A stretch of DNA of 64,000 nucleotides from Paraburkholderia rhynchosiae (GTDB lineage: Bacteria > Pseudomonadota > Gammaproteobacteria > Burkholderiales > Burkholderiaceae): contig NZ_PNXY01000004.1 in the NCBI RefSeq assembly GCF_002879865.1, forward strand, positions 1 to 64,000, written 5' to 3'. Shown here piece after piece: positions 19,023 to 28,223 of this stretch. Under the pieces are notes generated by a model. It was given only the letters and a program-made list of their open reading frames with translations. It did not search any database and had not been told where the DNA came from. Made by a program: the position numbers and the translations under genes. Each line of letters begins with the position of its first letter. Within the stretch, counting starts at the first letter, position 1.

Positions 19023-19891
19023 CGCGTCTGGACGGATTGTGGTCCTGGGTGGCCGAGTCTACCGGGAGGCGCCGCCTGGCGTACCGCATCGCGAGCGCGA
19101 GGCGCTGCCGGTGGACGCTACTCCTCGCTTTTGCAGGTCTTATGGGCCTGGTACAACAGCAGCCGGTGCGCGCGCAGGTACTCACCGTTCGTCCGCCGGA
19201 GCAGACGCGATATGTGCAACGGCTCAACTCGAAACTGCCTTTATCCAGCGCCTTTACCGACGACAACGGACGGCCCACGCGCCTTGGCGCGTATTTTGGC
19301 GACCGGCCGGTGGTGCTGGTACTCGGTTATTTCCATTGTCCCAATTTGTGCAGCACGCTGATGGATGGCGTGCTCGAGAGTCTGGCCGCGGTAGACCTGC
19401 CGCCGCACGCCTATCGCGTGTTGGGCGTTAGCATCGATCCATCCGAGACGCCCGAGCTCGCCGCCCGCAAGAAGGCTTCTTATGCGCCCTTGCTTGCCAA
19501 CGCCGGCGCCCAGCTGACTTTGCTGACCGGGGCAAAGCCGGAAGTCGACGCACTGACGAGCGCCGTCGGGTTCGAATACGTCTACGACCGGCAATTGCGA
19601 CAGTACATGCATCCGGCAGGCTTCATCGTGGCCACGCCCAGTGGCCGCATCTCGCATTACTTCATGGGAGTGCGCTTCGACCCGCGCGATGTGCGCCTCG
19701 CCCTGATCGACGCTTCATCGGGAAGCATCGGCTCGCCGGTCGATCAGCTGCTCCTGCTGTGCTCGCATTACGACCCGGTGACAGGCCGTTACAGTGCGCA
19801 AGTTATCGCAGGCGTGCGCGCTGCATGTATCGCGGTACTGGCCGCGCTCGTCATCTGGCTGTGGCGTGCGATGAGAAGGGGCGCGACATGA
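19019..19891 (+). CDS. SCO1/SenC-family copper chaperone
   Basis: The 290-residue protein has an N-terminal membrane anchor or signal (about 31-52), a thioredoxin-fold domain with CPNLC (107-111), a conserved His in GRISHYF near residue 208, and a second hydrophobic helix at the C-terminus. SCO proteins deliver copper to the CuA site of oxidase subunit II, whose gene follows directly with a 4-base overlap. The first 30 residues are basic and could be an overextended start; an internal start would keep the anchor. Confidence 0.85.
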   Translation: MTRLDGLWSWVAESTGRRRLAYRIASARRCRWTLLLAFAGLMGLVQQQPVRAQVLTVRPPEQTRYVQRLNSKLPLSSAFTDDNGRPTRLGAYFGDRPVVLVLGYFHCPNLCSTLMDGVLESLAAVDLPPHAYRVLGVSIDPSETPELAARKKASYAPLLANAGAQLTLLTGAKPEVDALTSAVGFEYVYDRQLRQYMHPAGFIVATPSGRISHYFMGVRFDPRDVRLALIDASSGSIGSPVDQLLLLCSHYDPVTGRYSAQVIAGVRAACIAVLAALVIWLWRAMRRGAT

Positions 19892-20838
19892 ATGCGTCCT
19901 TTCACCTTTTTCCACACAGCGCGACAACGGCAAGCGGCCGCTACGACGCGCTCTTCATCACGCAGACGGTTGTACTGGCCGCCGTCGCTTTCGCCGTGGC
20001 CCTGCTGATCGTCGTTTTTTCGATCCGCTACCGCGCGGGCTCGGCAGCGGATCGCAGCAATGCGCCGACGACTGCTCGTGGGGTCGAAATCGCCTGGACC
20101 GTGATTCCTCTCCTGCTCTTTATCGGCACGTTTGCATGGGCCGCATATGACTTTACGCAACTCTATCGCGCGCCATCCGATTCGATGCCGGTGTTCGTGG
20201 TCGCCAAGCAGTGGATGTGGAAGCTCGAGCATACGAACGGCAAGCGGGAGATCGATGAACTACATGTGCCGGTCAATCAGCCGGTGCGCCTTGTGATGAC
20301 TTCGCAGGACGTTATTCACAGCTTTTACGTGCCCGCTTTCCGGATCAAGCAGGACGTGGTGCCCGGCCGATATACGACTATCTGGTTCACCGCGACTGAA
20401 ACGGGCGAATTTCATCTTCATTGTGCCGAGTATTGCGGCACTGACCACGCCGCTATGGGCGGGCGCATCATCGTGATGCAGCCGGGCGATTTCGCTGCGT
20501 GGCTGGCCAGCGGCAATACCCGGCCTGGCATTGCCGCGCATGGCTTTGAGCTGTACCGGCGCTATGGCTGTAGCGGATGCCATGAGGCGCAATCCTCGGT
20601 CCACGCGCCGGATTTGCATGGCTTGCTGGGGCGTGAAGTCCATCTATCCGACGGCCGCGCGCTCATTGCGGACGAAGCGTATATCCGCGACTCCATTCTG
20701 CTGCCGCGCAAGGACATCGTGGCCGGTTACGAGCCGATCATGCCGTCGTTCGCTGGACAGATTAGCGAGGACGACATATTGGCCATCATCGAATACATCC
20801 GTTCCACCGGAGGCAACTATGCACGCGCGGGTCAGTGA
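19888..20838 (+). CDS. coxB: cytochrome c oxidase subunit II with fused cytochrome c domain (caa3 type)
   Basis: The ATG at 19888 gives 316 residues: two membrane helices (about 24-45 and 70-92), a cupredoxin domain with the CuA motif [13 protein letters not shown] (about 178-190), and a C-terminal cytochrome c domain with CSGCH (228-232). The fused heme domain marks a caa3-type oxidase, which can accept electrons directly from an ACIII-bound cytochrome. It overlaps sco by ATGA and its end overlaps coxA by 20 bases. Confidence 0.92.
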   Translation: MNASFHLFPHSATTASGRYDALFITQTVVLAAVAFAVALLIVVFSIRYRAGSAADRSNAPTTARGVEIAWTVIPLLLFIGTFAWAAYDFTQLYRAPSDSMPVFVVAKQWMWKLEHTNGKREIDELHVPVNQPVRLVMTSQDVIHSFYVPAFRIKQDVVPGRYTTIWFTATETGEFHLHCAEYCGTDHAAMGGRIIVMQPGDFAAWLASGNTRPGIAAHGFELYRRYGCSGCHEAQSSVHAPDLHGLLGREVHLSDGRALIADEAYIRDSILLPRKDIVAGYEPIMPSFAGQISEDDILAIIEYIRSTGGNYARAGQ

Positions 20839-22441
20839 AGCCGAAGTGTCGGATTATCTGGAGGACTGGTCGCTCAAGTCGTGGCTCACTACACACGATC
20901 ACAAGCGCATTGGCTGGCTTTACATGGTGTCCATTACGGCGTTTTTTTTCGTCGGCGGCGCGGCCGCGGCCCTTATGCGGCTGAATCTCCTCACGCCGCA
21001 AGGCGCCCTGGTTTCAGCCGACACCTATAACCGGTTGTTTACCGCTCATGGGGTGATCATGGTGTGGATGTTTCTGATCCCGTCGATCCCTTCGGCGCTC
21101 GGCAACTTTCTGATGCCAATGATGATAGGCGCGCGCGACCTTGCCTTTCCCCGCCTGAACCTCACGAGCTGGTACATATACGTAGTGGGCGGACTGTTCA
21201 CGCTGGGCGCGCTTTACGCGGGCGGTGTGGATACGGGGTGGACTTTCTATACGCCGTTCTCGACGATGTTCTCAAACAGCAACGTGCTTCTCGCCGTGAC
21301 TGGCGTTTTCATTGTCGGTTTTTCCTCCATCCTGACCGGGTTGAATTTCATTGTCACCGTGCATACGATGCGCGCGCCGGGCATGACGTGGTTCCGCTTG
21401 CCGCTCTTCGTATGGGCCAACTACGCAACCTCGATAATTCTCGTGCTGGCCACGCCAGTGCTGGCGATGACGCTCGCGTTGATCGCGGCCGAACGCCTGC
21501 TGCACATCGGCATCTTCGATCCGGCTTTAGGCGGCGATCCGCTGCTTTTCCAGCACCTCTTCTGGTTTTACTCGCATCCAGCGGTCTACATCATGGTGTT
21601 ACCCGCGATGGGCGTGGCGAGTGAAATCATTCCGTGCTTTTCGCGCAAGTGCATTTTCGGCTATCGCTTCATGGCTTATGCGATTCTTGGCATTGCGTCG
21701 ATCGGCTTTCTGGTCTGGGGTCACCACATGTTCGTGTCGGGTCAGTCGATGTACGCGAGCATGGTGTTTTCGCTTCTATCCTTTCTGGTTGCGATTCCAT
21801 CGGCCATCAAGGTCTTCAATTGGACGGCGACTCTGTACAAGGGCCGCATTACGTTTTCCGCGCCCATGCTCTATGCGCTCGGGTTCGTCGGCCTTTTCAC
21901 CATCGGCGGACTTGCGGGGTTGACGCTGGCCTCGCTGGCACTGGATGTGCATCTGACCGACACCTATTACGTCATCGCTCACTTTCACTACATCATGGTC
22001 GGCGGCACAGTGATGGCTTACCTGGGCGGCATCCACTTCTGGTGGCCCAAGATGACAGGACGCATGTACCCGGAAATGCTAGGCCGCGCGGCCGCTCTGA
22101 TTATTTTTTTCGGCTTCAATCTGACCTTTTTTCCGCAATACCTGCTCGGCCTCGAAGGCATGCCGCGCCGCTATCACGCGTATCCCCCCGAGTTTCAGGT
22201 ACTGAACGTCCTGTCATCGGCGGGTGCTTCGATCCTTGCAGTCGGCTACCTGTTGCCAATGGTTTATTTGACATGGTCGCTCTTCTACGGCAAGCGTGCC
22301 GGCCCCAACCCCTGGCGTGCCACCGGGCTCGAATGGCAAACGTCTTCACCGCCGCCCAAGCATAATTTTGAACACACGCCGATAGTGCAGCGAAATGCAT
22401 ACCAGTACGATCCGGAAACCGGAGAAGAGGCGCCCCAATGA
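20819..22441 (+). CDS. coxA: cytochrome c oxidase subunit I
   Basis: The ATG at 20819 gives a 540-residue, twelve-helix heme-copper oxidase core. Visible ligands and channels include TAHG (low-spin heme His), the [10 protein letters not shown] segment with the His-Tyr crosslink, WGHHMF (CuB His pair) and HFHYIMVGG (heme ligands). It carries out reduction of oxygen to water with proton pumping in the inner membrane. The start lies inside the 3' end of coxB, and the stop overlaps coxC by ATGA. Subunit IV-like and III genes follow. Confidence 0.95.
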   Translation: MHARVSEAEVSDYLEDWSLKSWLTTHDHKRIGWLYMVSITAFFFVGGAAAALMRLNLLTPQGALVSADTYNRLFTAHGVIMVWMFLIPSIPSALGNFLMPMMIGARDLAFPRLNLTSWYIYVVGGLFTLGALYAGGVDTGWTFYTPFSTMFSNSNVLLAVTGVFIVGFSSILTGLNFIVTVHTMRAPGMTWFRLPLFVWANYATSIILVLATPVLAMTLALIAAERLLHIGIFDPALGGDPLLFQHLFWFYSHPAVYIMVLPAMGVASEIIPCFSRKCIFGYRFMAYAILGIASIGFLVWGHHMFVSGQSMYASMVFSLLSFLVAIPSAIKVFNWTATLYKGRITFSAPMLYALGFVGLFTIGGLAGLTLASLALDVHLTDTYYVIAHFHYIMVGGTVMAYLGGIHFWWPKMTGRMYPEMLGRAAALIIFFGFNLTFFPQYLLGLEGMPRRYHAYPPEFQVLNVLSSAGASILAVGYLLPMVYLTWSLFYGKRAGPNPWRATGLEWQTSSPPPKHNFEHTPIVQRNAYQYDPETGEEAPQ

Positions 22442-23079
22442 CCCTTCACGCCGAACAGTTCGATACTGCCGAGCAGCAGGAAGAAGCTTCGACGCTGGGC
22501 ATGTGGACTTTTCTTGCGACGGAGTTGATGTTCTTTGGCCCGCTTTTTTTCGGTTACTTCTACGGACGCACGCATTTTCCCGAAGGCTTTGCCGCTGCGA
22601 GCCGTCACACCGATATCATGCTCGGCACAATCAACACCGCCGTACTGTTGACGAGCAGCGTGCTGATGGCAATCGCCGTGCAAGCACGGAAAATAGACGC
22701 GGTGCGGCTAGCCGCATGCATGCTGTATTTTACGGCGGCTCTCGGTGCCGGCTTCGTTATCATTAAGGGCACTGAGTACTGGAAAGAATGGCATGAGCAC
22801 CTCGTGCCCGGCGCAAGGTTCGCTTTTTCCGAATCACGTCATGCCGACGCTGCGCAGTTGTTCTATTTCCTCTACTTCGGCATGACCGGGCTTCATGCAC
22901 TGCATCTGATCATCGGCATTGTCACGGTTGCGGTCTTTGCGCTTGGCCTCTCCCGCGGCAAGCGCCGCTTTGCCAAACCTGAGCGCATTGAAGTGGCCGG
23001 TCTTTACTGGCATTTTGTCGACATTGCATGGATTTTTCTTTATCCCTTACTGTACCTGGTTGGAAGGAGCAGCGGATGA
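22438..23079 (+). CDS. coxC: cytochrome c oxidase subunit III
   Basis: The 213-residue protein has about five membrane helices and the family segments [13 protein letters not shown] near residue 20 and [19 protein letters not shown] near 138. Subunit III stabilises the oxidase core. The 213-residue, five-helix form is typical for caa3 and bo3 oxidases. It overlaps both neighbours by 4 bases. Confidence 0.9.
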   Translation: MTLHAEQFDTAEQQEEASTLGMWTFLATELMFFGPLFFGYFYGRTHFPEGFAAASRHTDIMLGTINTAVLLTSSVLMAIAVQARKIDAVRLAACMLYFTAALGAGFVIIKGTEYWKEWHEHLVPGARFAFSESRHADAAQLFYFLYFGMTGLHALHLIIGIVTVAVFALGLSRGKRRFAKPERIEVAGLYWHFVDIAWIFLYPLLYLVGRSSG

Positions 23080-23417
23080 GCTCGCGTGAGGTGCATCGGT
23101 ACGCGGACCAACTCAAGGTATGGGTTGCGCTTCTGGCGTTGCTGCTGCTGACGTTCAGCAGTTCGTACCTGAAGCTGGGCGCGTGGAATAGCGCGATCAA
23201 CCTTTTAGTTGCGATAGCGAAAGCGTTGCTTGTGGCGATCTACTTCATGAATTTGCGGCGGGCGTCCCCGATGCTACGCATCGCGGCGATCACCGCATTG
23301 CTAACCCTGGGTCTGCTATTCGGCTTAAGCGGTACCGATTACTCGACGCGAGCTGTGCACGTGGCGCCATGGCAGGCACCGGCGGTGCCTCAAAACGCGG
23401 GGGCGGCAGCGTCATAA
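23076..23417 (+). CDS. coxD: cytochrome c oxidase subunit IV family protein
   Basis: The ATG at 23076 overlaps coxC and is preceded by GGAAGGAG. The 113 residues form three membrane helices (about 12-30, 40-60 and 68-85) with an Ala-rich tail, as in prokaryotic COX4/CyoD-type subunits. It closes the act-cox operon. It probably aids assembly or stability of the oxidase. Family assignment rests on size, topology and position. Confidence 0.78.
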   Translation: MSSREVHRYADQLKVWVALLALLLLTFSSSYLKLGAWNSAINLLVAIAKALLVAIYFMNLRRASPMLRIAAITALLTLGLLFGLSGTDYSTRAVHVAPWQAPAVPQNAGAAAS

Positions 23418-23422
23418 ACTGT

Positions 23423-23439
23423 CAGCCGTCTAGCGGCTG
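23423..23439 (+). terminator. short hairpin after the act-cox operon (weak terminator)
   Basis: CAGCCG and CGGCTG form a perfect 6-bp stem with a TCTAG loop, 6 bases after the coxD stop. No T-tract follows, so it is at best a weak or Rho-aided terminator. Confidence 0.3.
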
Positions 23440-23863
23440 CTGAGTACGAAGTCGCCCGTCGAAGTGGTCGTTGAGATTGAATTTGGCGCCATCACCCGCA
23501 GCAGTCGTGAGGATTTGTAGGGTCAATGCTGCGGAGGCCGCGATACATGCGGGAGCGCAGCGACGACTGCTCCATCGCGTGCGCCGGGGAACAAATGCTA
23601 TTTACGTCACAACGTGACCTATACTACTCAAACGAGCGGCCGCTGAAACGGGCTTTCCATCGTCGCTCCCAGCGAGCGTCGCGACGCTCTCATTGGAAGC
23701 CGTCCGATGGGTGCAACGCCTTTTCAGGAGTAGCCGCACACCCGGTCGATACAGACAGAAGCCGTGCACCGGCCGCTGCTCCGACCGCGCAGCGCGCCGA
23801 AACGGGCGAGCAAAGCCCGCATGCACGCCATTGCAGTGAACTCATGCTCGCAAAGGAAACAAT
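23440..23863. other. intergenic region upstream of the binding-protein gene
   Basis: About 420 bases lie between the operon end and the binding-protein gene. No convincing ORF is present. It contains a short inverted repeat at 23606-23618 next to a TATACT box (23620-23625), which is the best candidate for a promoter and operator. An AAGGAAACA binding site sits directly before the ATG at 23864. Confidence 0.4.
23606..23618. promoter_or_regulatory. inverted repeat GTCAC-AAC-GTGAC, possible operator
   Basis: The 5-bp arms are perfect with a 3-base spacer, and a TATACT -10-like box begins 2 bases later. It lies about 245 bases before the binding-protein gene. The short arms mean it could be chance. 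Confidence 0.3.
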
Positions 23864-25012
23864 ATGCGTTTTGCGAAGACTTTGACCCCCATCGCAGTTG
23901 CAGTTGGAGCACTGCTCGCTGTTGCACCGCTCGCCTGTCACGCGGATACCGTCGTGAAAATCGGTTTTGCCGCGCCGCTCACGGGACCCAACGCCAACTA
24001 CGGCAAGGATCTGGAGAACGGCGTCAAAATGGCGCTCGACGACGCGAAGGCGCAAGGCATCAAAATCAAAGGCCAGCCCGTCTCGTTCGAACTCGTCGCC
24101 GAAGACGATCAGGCTGACCCGCGCGTCGGCGTGCAGGTCGCGCAAAAACTCGTGGACGAAGGCGTGTCGGTCGTCGTCGGCCACTTCAACTCGGGCACGA
24201 CCATCCCCGCTTCCGACCTCTACGAGAAGGCGGGCCTGCCCGACATCGATCCGGCCGCCACGAACCCGGTCATCAGCGGCCGCGGCTACAAGAACGTCTT
24301 CATGGTGATCTCGAGTGACGCGCAAAACGCGGGCACCGCGGGTGCCTATGCGGTCACGACGACGAAGGCCAAACGCATCGCCGTCATCGACGACCGCACG
24401 GCCTTCGGCCAAGGCGAAGCCGACGAGTTCGTGAAGGCGGTCAAGGCACACGGCGGCGACATCATCGATCGCGAATTCACGACGAACCAGGCGACGGACT
24501 TCAAGACGCAACTCACGAATATCAAGAGCAGGAACCCGGATCTGATTTTCGTGGCTGCCCTCAATCCGCAGGCGGCCGGCATCATGAAGCAGATGAACCA
24601 GCTCGGCATCAAGGCGCAATACGTGGGCGGCGGCGGCGTGAAGGACATCGACTTCATCAAGCTCGCGGGCAACGTGTCCGAGGGCGCGATGGCCTGGGAA
24701 TACGGCCGTCCGCTCGACAGCACGACGGTCGGCGCAAAGTTCGCCGAACGCTTCAAACAGAAATTCGGCGAAGACGTGCTGTCATACGCGCCGTTCGGCT
24801 ACGACGCGGCGTGGACCGCCATCAAGGCAATGCAGGCAGCCAATTCGACAAAGCCCGACGACTATCGCGCGAGGCTACGAAGCATCAGCTTCGATGGCAT
24901 CACGGGGCACATAGAGTTTAACGGGGACGGCTCGCTGAAAAACGGCTCTTCCACCGTCTATCAGGTGAAGAATGGCCAGTGGGTGACGGTCAAGACGGTA
25001 AGCGGCCTCTGA
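23864..25012 (+). CDS. branched-chain amino-acid-type ABC transporter substrate-binding protein
   Basis: The 382-residue periplasmic protein has a signal peptide ending near CHADT (residue 26) and the start of the mature domain reads VKIGFAAPLTGPNANYGKD, typical of LivJ/LivK. The two-lobed fold is complete and ends with the common VYQVKNGQW strand pair. It would bind a branched-chain or related amino acid and pass it to a LivHMGF transporter. No permease or ATPase gene is adjacent, so it is an orphan binding protein serving a transporter encoded elsewhere. Base composition matches neighbours. Confidence 0.9.
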   Translation: MRFAKTLTPIAVAVGALLAVAPLACHADTVVKIGFAAPLTGPNANYGKDLENGVKMALDDAKAQGIKIKGQPVSFELVAEDDQADPRVGVQVAQKLVDEGVSVVVGHFNSGTTIPASDLYEKAGLPDIDPAATNPVISGRGYKNVFMVISSDAQNAGTAGAYAVTTTKAKRIAVIDDRTAFGQGEADEFVKAVKAHGGDIIDREFTTNQATDFKTQLTNIKSRNPDLIFVAALNPQAAGIMKQMNQLGIKAQYVGGGGVKDIDFIKLAGNVSEGAMAWEYGRPLDSTTVGAKFAERFKQKFGEDVLSYAPFGYDAAWTAIKAMQAANSTKPDDYRARLRSISFDGITGHIEFNGDGSLKNGSSTVYQVKNGQWVTVKTVSGL

Positions 25013-25274
25013 TCGCAGGGCCGCCTGTTTCGGGCGAGCCAAGGGCGCAGTGCCTGCTGCGGTGCCGGGCAATTTCCCCGCCTGGCCGTCGCGAAAGGCG
25101 ATACAGAGGGCGAGACCGTCCAGGCCTGGCACCACCGAGAAGTCCGCCGATAGCGATACCCGGACCGCTTCTGGTGCAAACCGCCCGATGCGGTCCGGGC
25201 CGGCTTTTGTCAGAGCGGCTGCTCTACGAACGAGAGGCGCCAGCGGACCGCGGGAGACCACACCGTGCCAACGA

Positions 25275-25544
25275 CTAGACGCCCAGAATTTTGCCGACCG
25301 CCTCGTTAAACTCGCTGGTGGCGTTCTCGATCGCCTCGTCGGCCTCGTCGTCCAGCCTGTCCACGTTCTCATCCAGAACCGCCTGGAGCGTCAGGTACGC
25401 TGAAACGATGCTATCGAGCTGGTCGGCTCCCACGCGGGCATACACCGCCTCCCCCAGTGCTTCCATGAAGTCGCCCCGGCTGCCGCCGATCAGGCCGTCA
25501 GCGTTGTTTTCCAGGTCGTCCTTGAACTGTTCCACGTCTGCCAT
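25275..25544 (-). CDS. small acidic protein, 89 aa, unknown
   Basis: The ATG at 25544 has a CCGGAGA site and begins MADVEQFKDDLENN. The 89 residues are strongly acidic and mostly helical, with no membrane segment or cysteine. A longer frame to 25649 lacks a binding site. It is followed by nothing on its strand for 260 bases. No family is recognised; a small helical regulator or adaptor is conceivable but unsupported. Confidence 0.6.
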   Translation of the reverse strand: MADVEQFKDDLENNADGLIGGSRGDFMEALGEAVYARVGADQLDSIVSAYLTLQAVLDENVDRLDDEADEAIENATSEFNEAVGKILGV

Positions 25545-25957
25545 GTTTTTTCTCCGGAAGATCAGGTACAGCGTAGCTGGATAATTGGCCGGGCGCACTC
25601 GTTGCGTTCGAAAAAAAGCCGCTGACAACGCTGCGGCCAGCAAACACACAAGCCGAACGTTGAGAGCGCTGACGCGTGCCTATCCTATCGACAATTTCCG
25701 TTGGCGAAAATCCGGGGTCTGGTATGAACTTTCCGATGCTGCCGCGGCGCCTGTGGCCTGGCTTCTGCCTGTGCTGTTGCTCCTGCAGGTTGCGCAGATA
25801 CAACGCAGACCCGCCGAAGCCACAAAAATCAGCCCGTCTCGCTGGCGGTCACAGCATAGACGTTGACGTGACAATGTGAAATCATCGGTGACTGGCTACA
25901 GCGTCGCGGTCAGTGCCGCTTGCTCGCGAAGTCAACCCAACGAGGACGTCTCTCGAA
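25545..25957. other. intergenic region between two divergent genes
   Basis: Roughly 410 bases with short frames on both strands but none with a family signal. It should contain the promoters of the acidic protein (leftward) and of the receiver-like gene (rightward). No clear box or repeat was picked out. Confidence 0.35.
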
Positions 25958-26416
25958 ATGACGCACCGCCCGCCCTATGAAGACGAGGGACAGTTCGCCG
26001 TGTGGCGTCTGAAGCGCTCTTCCCGCCCGGTGAACTGCAGAAGCGTCGTAATCGCCCATGGCGACGTCCCGGTCGGCGAATCGCTGGCTTTGCTGTTGAG
26101 GCTGAGGGGATTCACCGCCGTCGCGACCTCGACCATGGAAAGACTGGAACTCATGACCGAGCACTGGAAGCCCCGTGCACTGTTTATTGACACACGCCTG
26201 GGCCGCGCAGACGACTTCCGGTTCGTCCGGAATGCGGCGAGCAATCCTGCATTCCGCAATGTCCTGATGGTGGCAATGACCAGCGTCTTCCAGCACGAAT
26301 TACCACGCGACATGAGGCGAATCGGCTTTGACGGCCTGTGTCGCAGACCGTGCCCGGTGTGGCAACTTGCGGTGATGCTCGAAAGCTATTTCGACCCTTC
26401 GGCGGATCACTCCTGA
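25958..26416 (+). CDS. response-regulator-like receiver protein, degenerate
   Basis: From ATG 25958 the product has 152 residues (a GTG at 25913 would add 15). Strand-helix alternation fits a receiver domain: SVVIAHGDVPVGESL near the start, the phospho-acceptor-like Asp in LFIDTRLGRA, and MVAMTS for the Thr/Ser position. The invariant Lys before Pro is Arg (CRRPCPVW), and only one acidic residue is seen in the N-terminal cluster. There is no output domain and no histidine kinase nearby. It may be a single-domain signalling protein with altered phosphorylation. Confidence 0.65.
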   Translation: MTHRPPYEDEGQFAVWRLKRSSRPVNCRSVVIAHGDVPVGESLALLLRLRGFTAVATSTMERLELMTEHWKPRALFIDTRLGRADDFRFVRNAASNPAFRNVLMVAMTSVFQHELPRDMRRIGFDGLCRRPCPVWQLAVMLESYFDPSADHS

Positions 26417-26417
26417 C

Positions 26418-26810
26418 CTATGCATGGTGGGTCTGGCGTACCCTCCAGGACCGCAGTGCGAATTTCGCACGGGGCAACGTACTGACAACAGCGGAGGCCA
26501 GGCCGATTACCGGCTCCACGGCTGTATAGCCCTTGAGCCGCAGCGCGAGCGCGCCCAGCATCACGGGCAGACCGATGTTGTGCAGCCAGAACTGCACCGT
26601 CGCTACCGGCCCCTCAGCGATCGCCGGATGGGCCATGCCGATCAGCGCGAACAGCACCATCGTGACCCAGCCGAGGAGGTTGAGGTGCGCATGCACGGCA
26701 GTGAGGGTAGGGTCGCCGGAGGCTCCCATCACGATGCCCAGCGCAACCGCAGCGGCGAAGTAGACGACGGCTACGCGGAACCAGGCGCGGCTGCGAGTGG
26801 TGTCGGTCAT
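26418..26810 (-). CDS. small heme-copper-oxidase-I-like membrane protein, 130 aa
   Basis: The 130-residue product has four membrane helices. It carries the pattern HAHLNLLGWVTM near residue 40, as in short proteins related to cbb3 oxidase subunit I/NorB that keep the histidine pair of helix II. The second His pair and CuB site of true oxidases are missing. Such proteins are common in proteobacteria, with unknown role. Its gene ends next to the receiver-like gene (convergent) and starts 28 bases from the SnoaL-like gene, co-oriented, so the two probably form one transcript. Confidence 0.7.
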   Translation of the reverse strand: MTDTTRSRAWFRVAVVYFAAAVALGIVMGASGDPTLTAVHAHLNLLGWVTMVLFALIGMAHPAIAEGPVATVQFWLHNIGLPVMLGALALRLKGYTAVEPVIGLASAVVSTLPRAKFALRSWRVRQTHHA

Positions 26811-26838
26811 GGCATTGCTCCTTGAGGGTCAGTGGCCG

Positions 26839-27276
26839 TTACGGCGCGGCCACGGTGGCGTCCAATTGCTGCATGATCGAAGCGAGATCGATCCACACGT
26901 TCTCGCGCCGGATCAGGCCATCGGGCGCCATGTCGAACACGTGCAGCAAGCGGAAGCTCAGCCGTCGACCGCCGCCGGGAATCCCAAAGGGCGTGCCGGG
27001 CGCAGTGCCCTCCCACACGCTCTCATCGACGACGAAATCCGGCCCGTAATAGCGGCGCAGCGAGGTCACCTTCTCGCCTGAAAGGTCCGCGAACAGCGCG
27101 TCGTAGAAGACGCGCGCCTCTTGCGTGCCGTGCAGTGGGCCAGTGGGCGAGCCCACCACGTCATGTTCGACCTCCGGGACCATCGTGCTCAGCACGCCCT
27201 CGACGTCGTCTTCTGCCTCGAAGCGGAAATGACGATCAATGATGCGATCGAACTGCTCCTTGAGAATCGGTTCCAT
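26839..27276 (-). CDS. SnoaL/NTF2-like protein
   Basis: The ATG at 27276 has an excellent GGAGGAGC site and gives 145 residues beginning MEPILKEQFDRIIDRHF. The alpha+beta pattern and the loop HDVVGSPTGPLHG match the SnoaL-like fold, a cone-shaped barrel that binds small hydrophobic molecules or acts as an isomerase/hydrolase. It is divergent from a TetR regulator, and the 77 bases between them hold two palindromes. This suggests TetR control of this gene and the membrane protein after it. The substrate is unknown. Confidence 0.75.
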   Translation of the reverse strand: MEPILKEQFDRIIDRHFRFEAEDDVEGVLSTMVPEVEHDVVGSPTGPLHGTQEARVFYDALFADLSGEKVTSLRRYYGPDFVVDESVWEGTAPGTPFGIPGGGRRLSFRLLHVFDMAPDGLIRRENVWIDLASIMQQLDATVAAP

Positions 27277-27304
27277 CGTGCTCCTCCGTAATGTGACGAT
27301 CACT

Positions 27305-27343
27305 TATAATAAGACCATGTCTTTTCGTGAGACTACAGTCTCA
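27305..27343. promoter_or_regulatory. shared promoter with two palindromic operators (TetR/SnoaL divergent pair)
   Basis: A perfect 7-bp inverted repeat with a 2-base centre (TGAGACT-AC-AGTCTCA) spans 27328-27343. A second palindrome, AAGAC-CAT-GTCTT, spans 27311-27323. Both share AGAC/GTCT half sites. A TATAAT box at 27305-27310 lies beside them. The arrangement fits autoregulation by the TetR protein and repression of the divergent gene. Binding itself is inferred. Confidence 0.7.
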
Positions 27344-27353
27344 TTATTGAACG

Positions 27354-28010
27354 ATGAAAATGAAAACGTCAAGCGCGACCGCAGGTCCCGCGCCGGCCGG
27401 TGAAGGCCGCGCCAATCAACGCCGGCGCACGCGGCTCGCGCTCATCGAGGCGGCGCTCGCGCTGTGCGAGGGCGGCCGCAAGCCCAGTTTTCCGGAGGTC
27501 GCGGAGCGCGCAATGGTGTCCCGCGCCACGGCTTATCGCTATTACTCCTCGGTCGAGGACCTCATCAGTGACGCAATGTTCGAGCGGGCGGTGCCTCCGT
27601 TCGAAACTTTCTGCCGTCCTGGACACGACGATCCGGCCGAGGTAGCCGCTCGCGCCGCACGCACCATGAACAAGCTGTTGCTCGATGATGAAGTCGGCCT
27701 GCACGCGGTGGAGCGCTCATTTATGTCGGCATGGTTGGACAACCCGCCGGAATCGCGGCCGCCGCGGCCTGCGCGGCGCCTGCAGTACATCCGTCCGATC
27801 GTCGAGGCATTGAAGAACGAGTTGGCCCCGGCCGCGCGCCGACGGCTCGCCCACGCGTTGACCATGCTGATGGGAACAGAAGCCGCACTGTCGCTGCGCG
27901 ACGTCGCCGGCGCAAGCACCGACGAGGCGTTGGCCGCCAGTAGCTGGGCTGCGCAGGCGTTGGTGCGGCAGGCGCTTGCCGAAGCCCGCGAACGGTCTGG
28001 CAAGCGCTAG
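27354..28010 (+). CDS. TetR-family transcriptional regulator
   Basis: The 218-residue protein carries the N-terminal helix-turn-helix of TetR regulators (about residues 25-72: RRTRLALIEAALAL and VSRATAYRYYSSVEDL). A ligand-binding C-terminal domain rich in Ala and Arg follows. It lies 77 bases from the divergent SnoaL-like gene, and palindromes in the gap are likely its operator. A second in-frame Met at 27360 is an alternative start. The ligand is unknown. Confidence 0.85.
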   Translation: MKMKTSSATAGPAPAGEGRANQRRRTRLALIEAALALCEGGRKPSFPEVAERAMVSRATAYRYYSSVEDLISDAMFERAVPPFETFCRPGHDDPAEVAARAARTMNKLLLDDEVGLHAVERSFMSAWLDNPPESRPPRPARRLQYIRPIVEALKNELAPAARRRLAHALTMLMGTEAALSLRDVAGASTDEALAASSWAAQALVRQALAEARERSGKR

Positions 28011-28223
28011 GTCAGGCGGCGGCTTTCGCTGCGAAGCGGACATCAAAGTCGTATAAAGGCGAAAGCCGGTGACGCCGCTGTCGCGCACGACGTTCCGTTC
28101 GTCATCGAGTCGATGAGAACGCAGCTCTCGGTGTGCGCTCGCAGTGCGGGAACCGCCCCCAGAATTCACGCGATTTCCGGCTCGCCAGTGCGCGCGGGCA
28201 ACGCACTACAGTCGTTGAACGCC

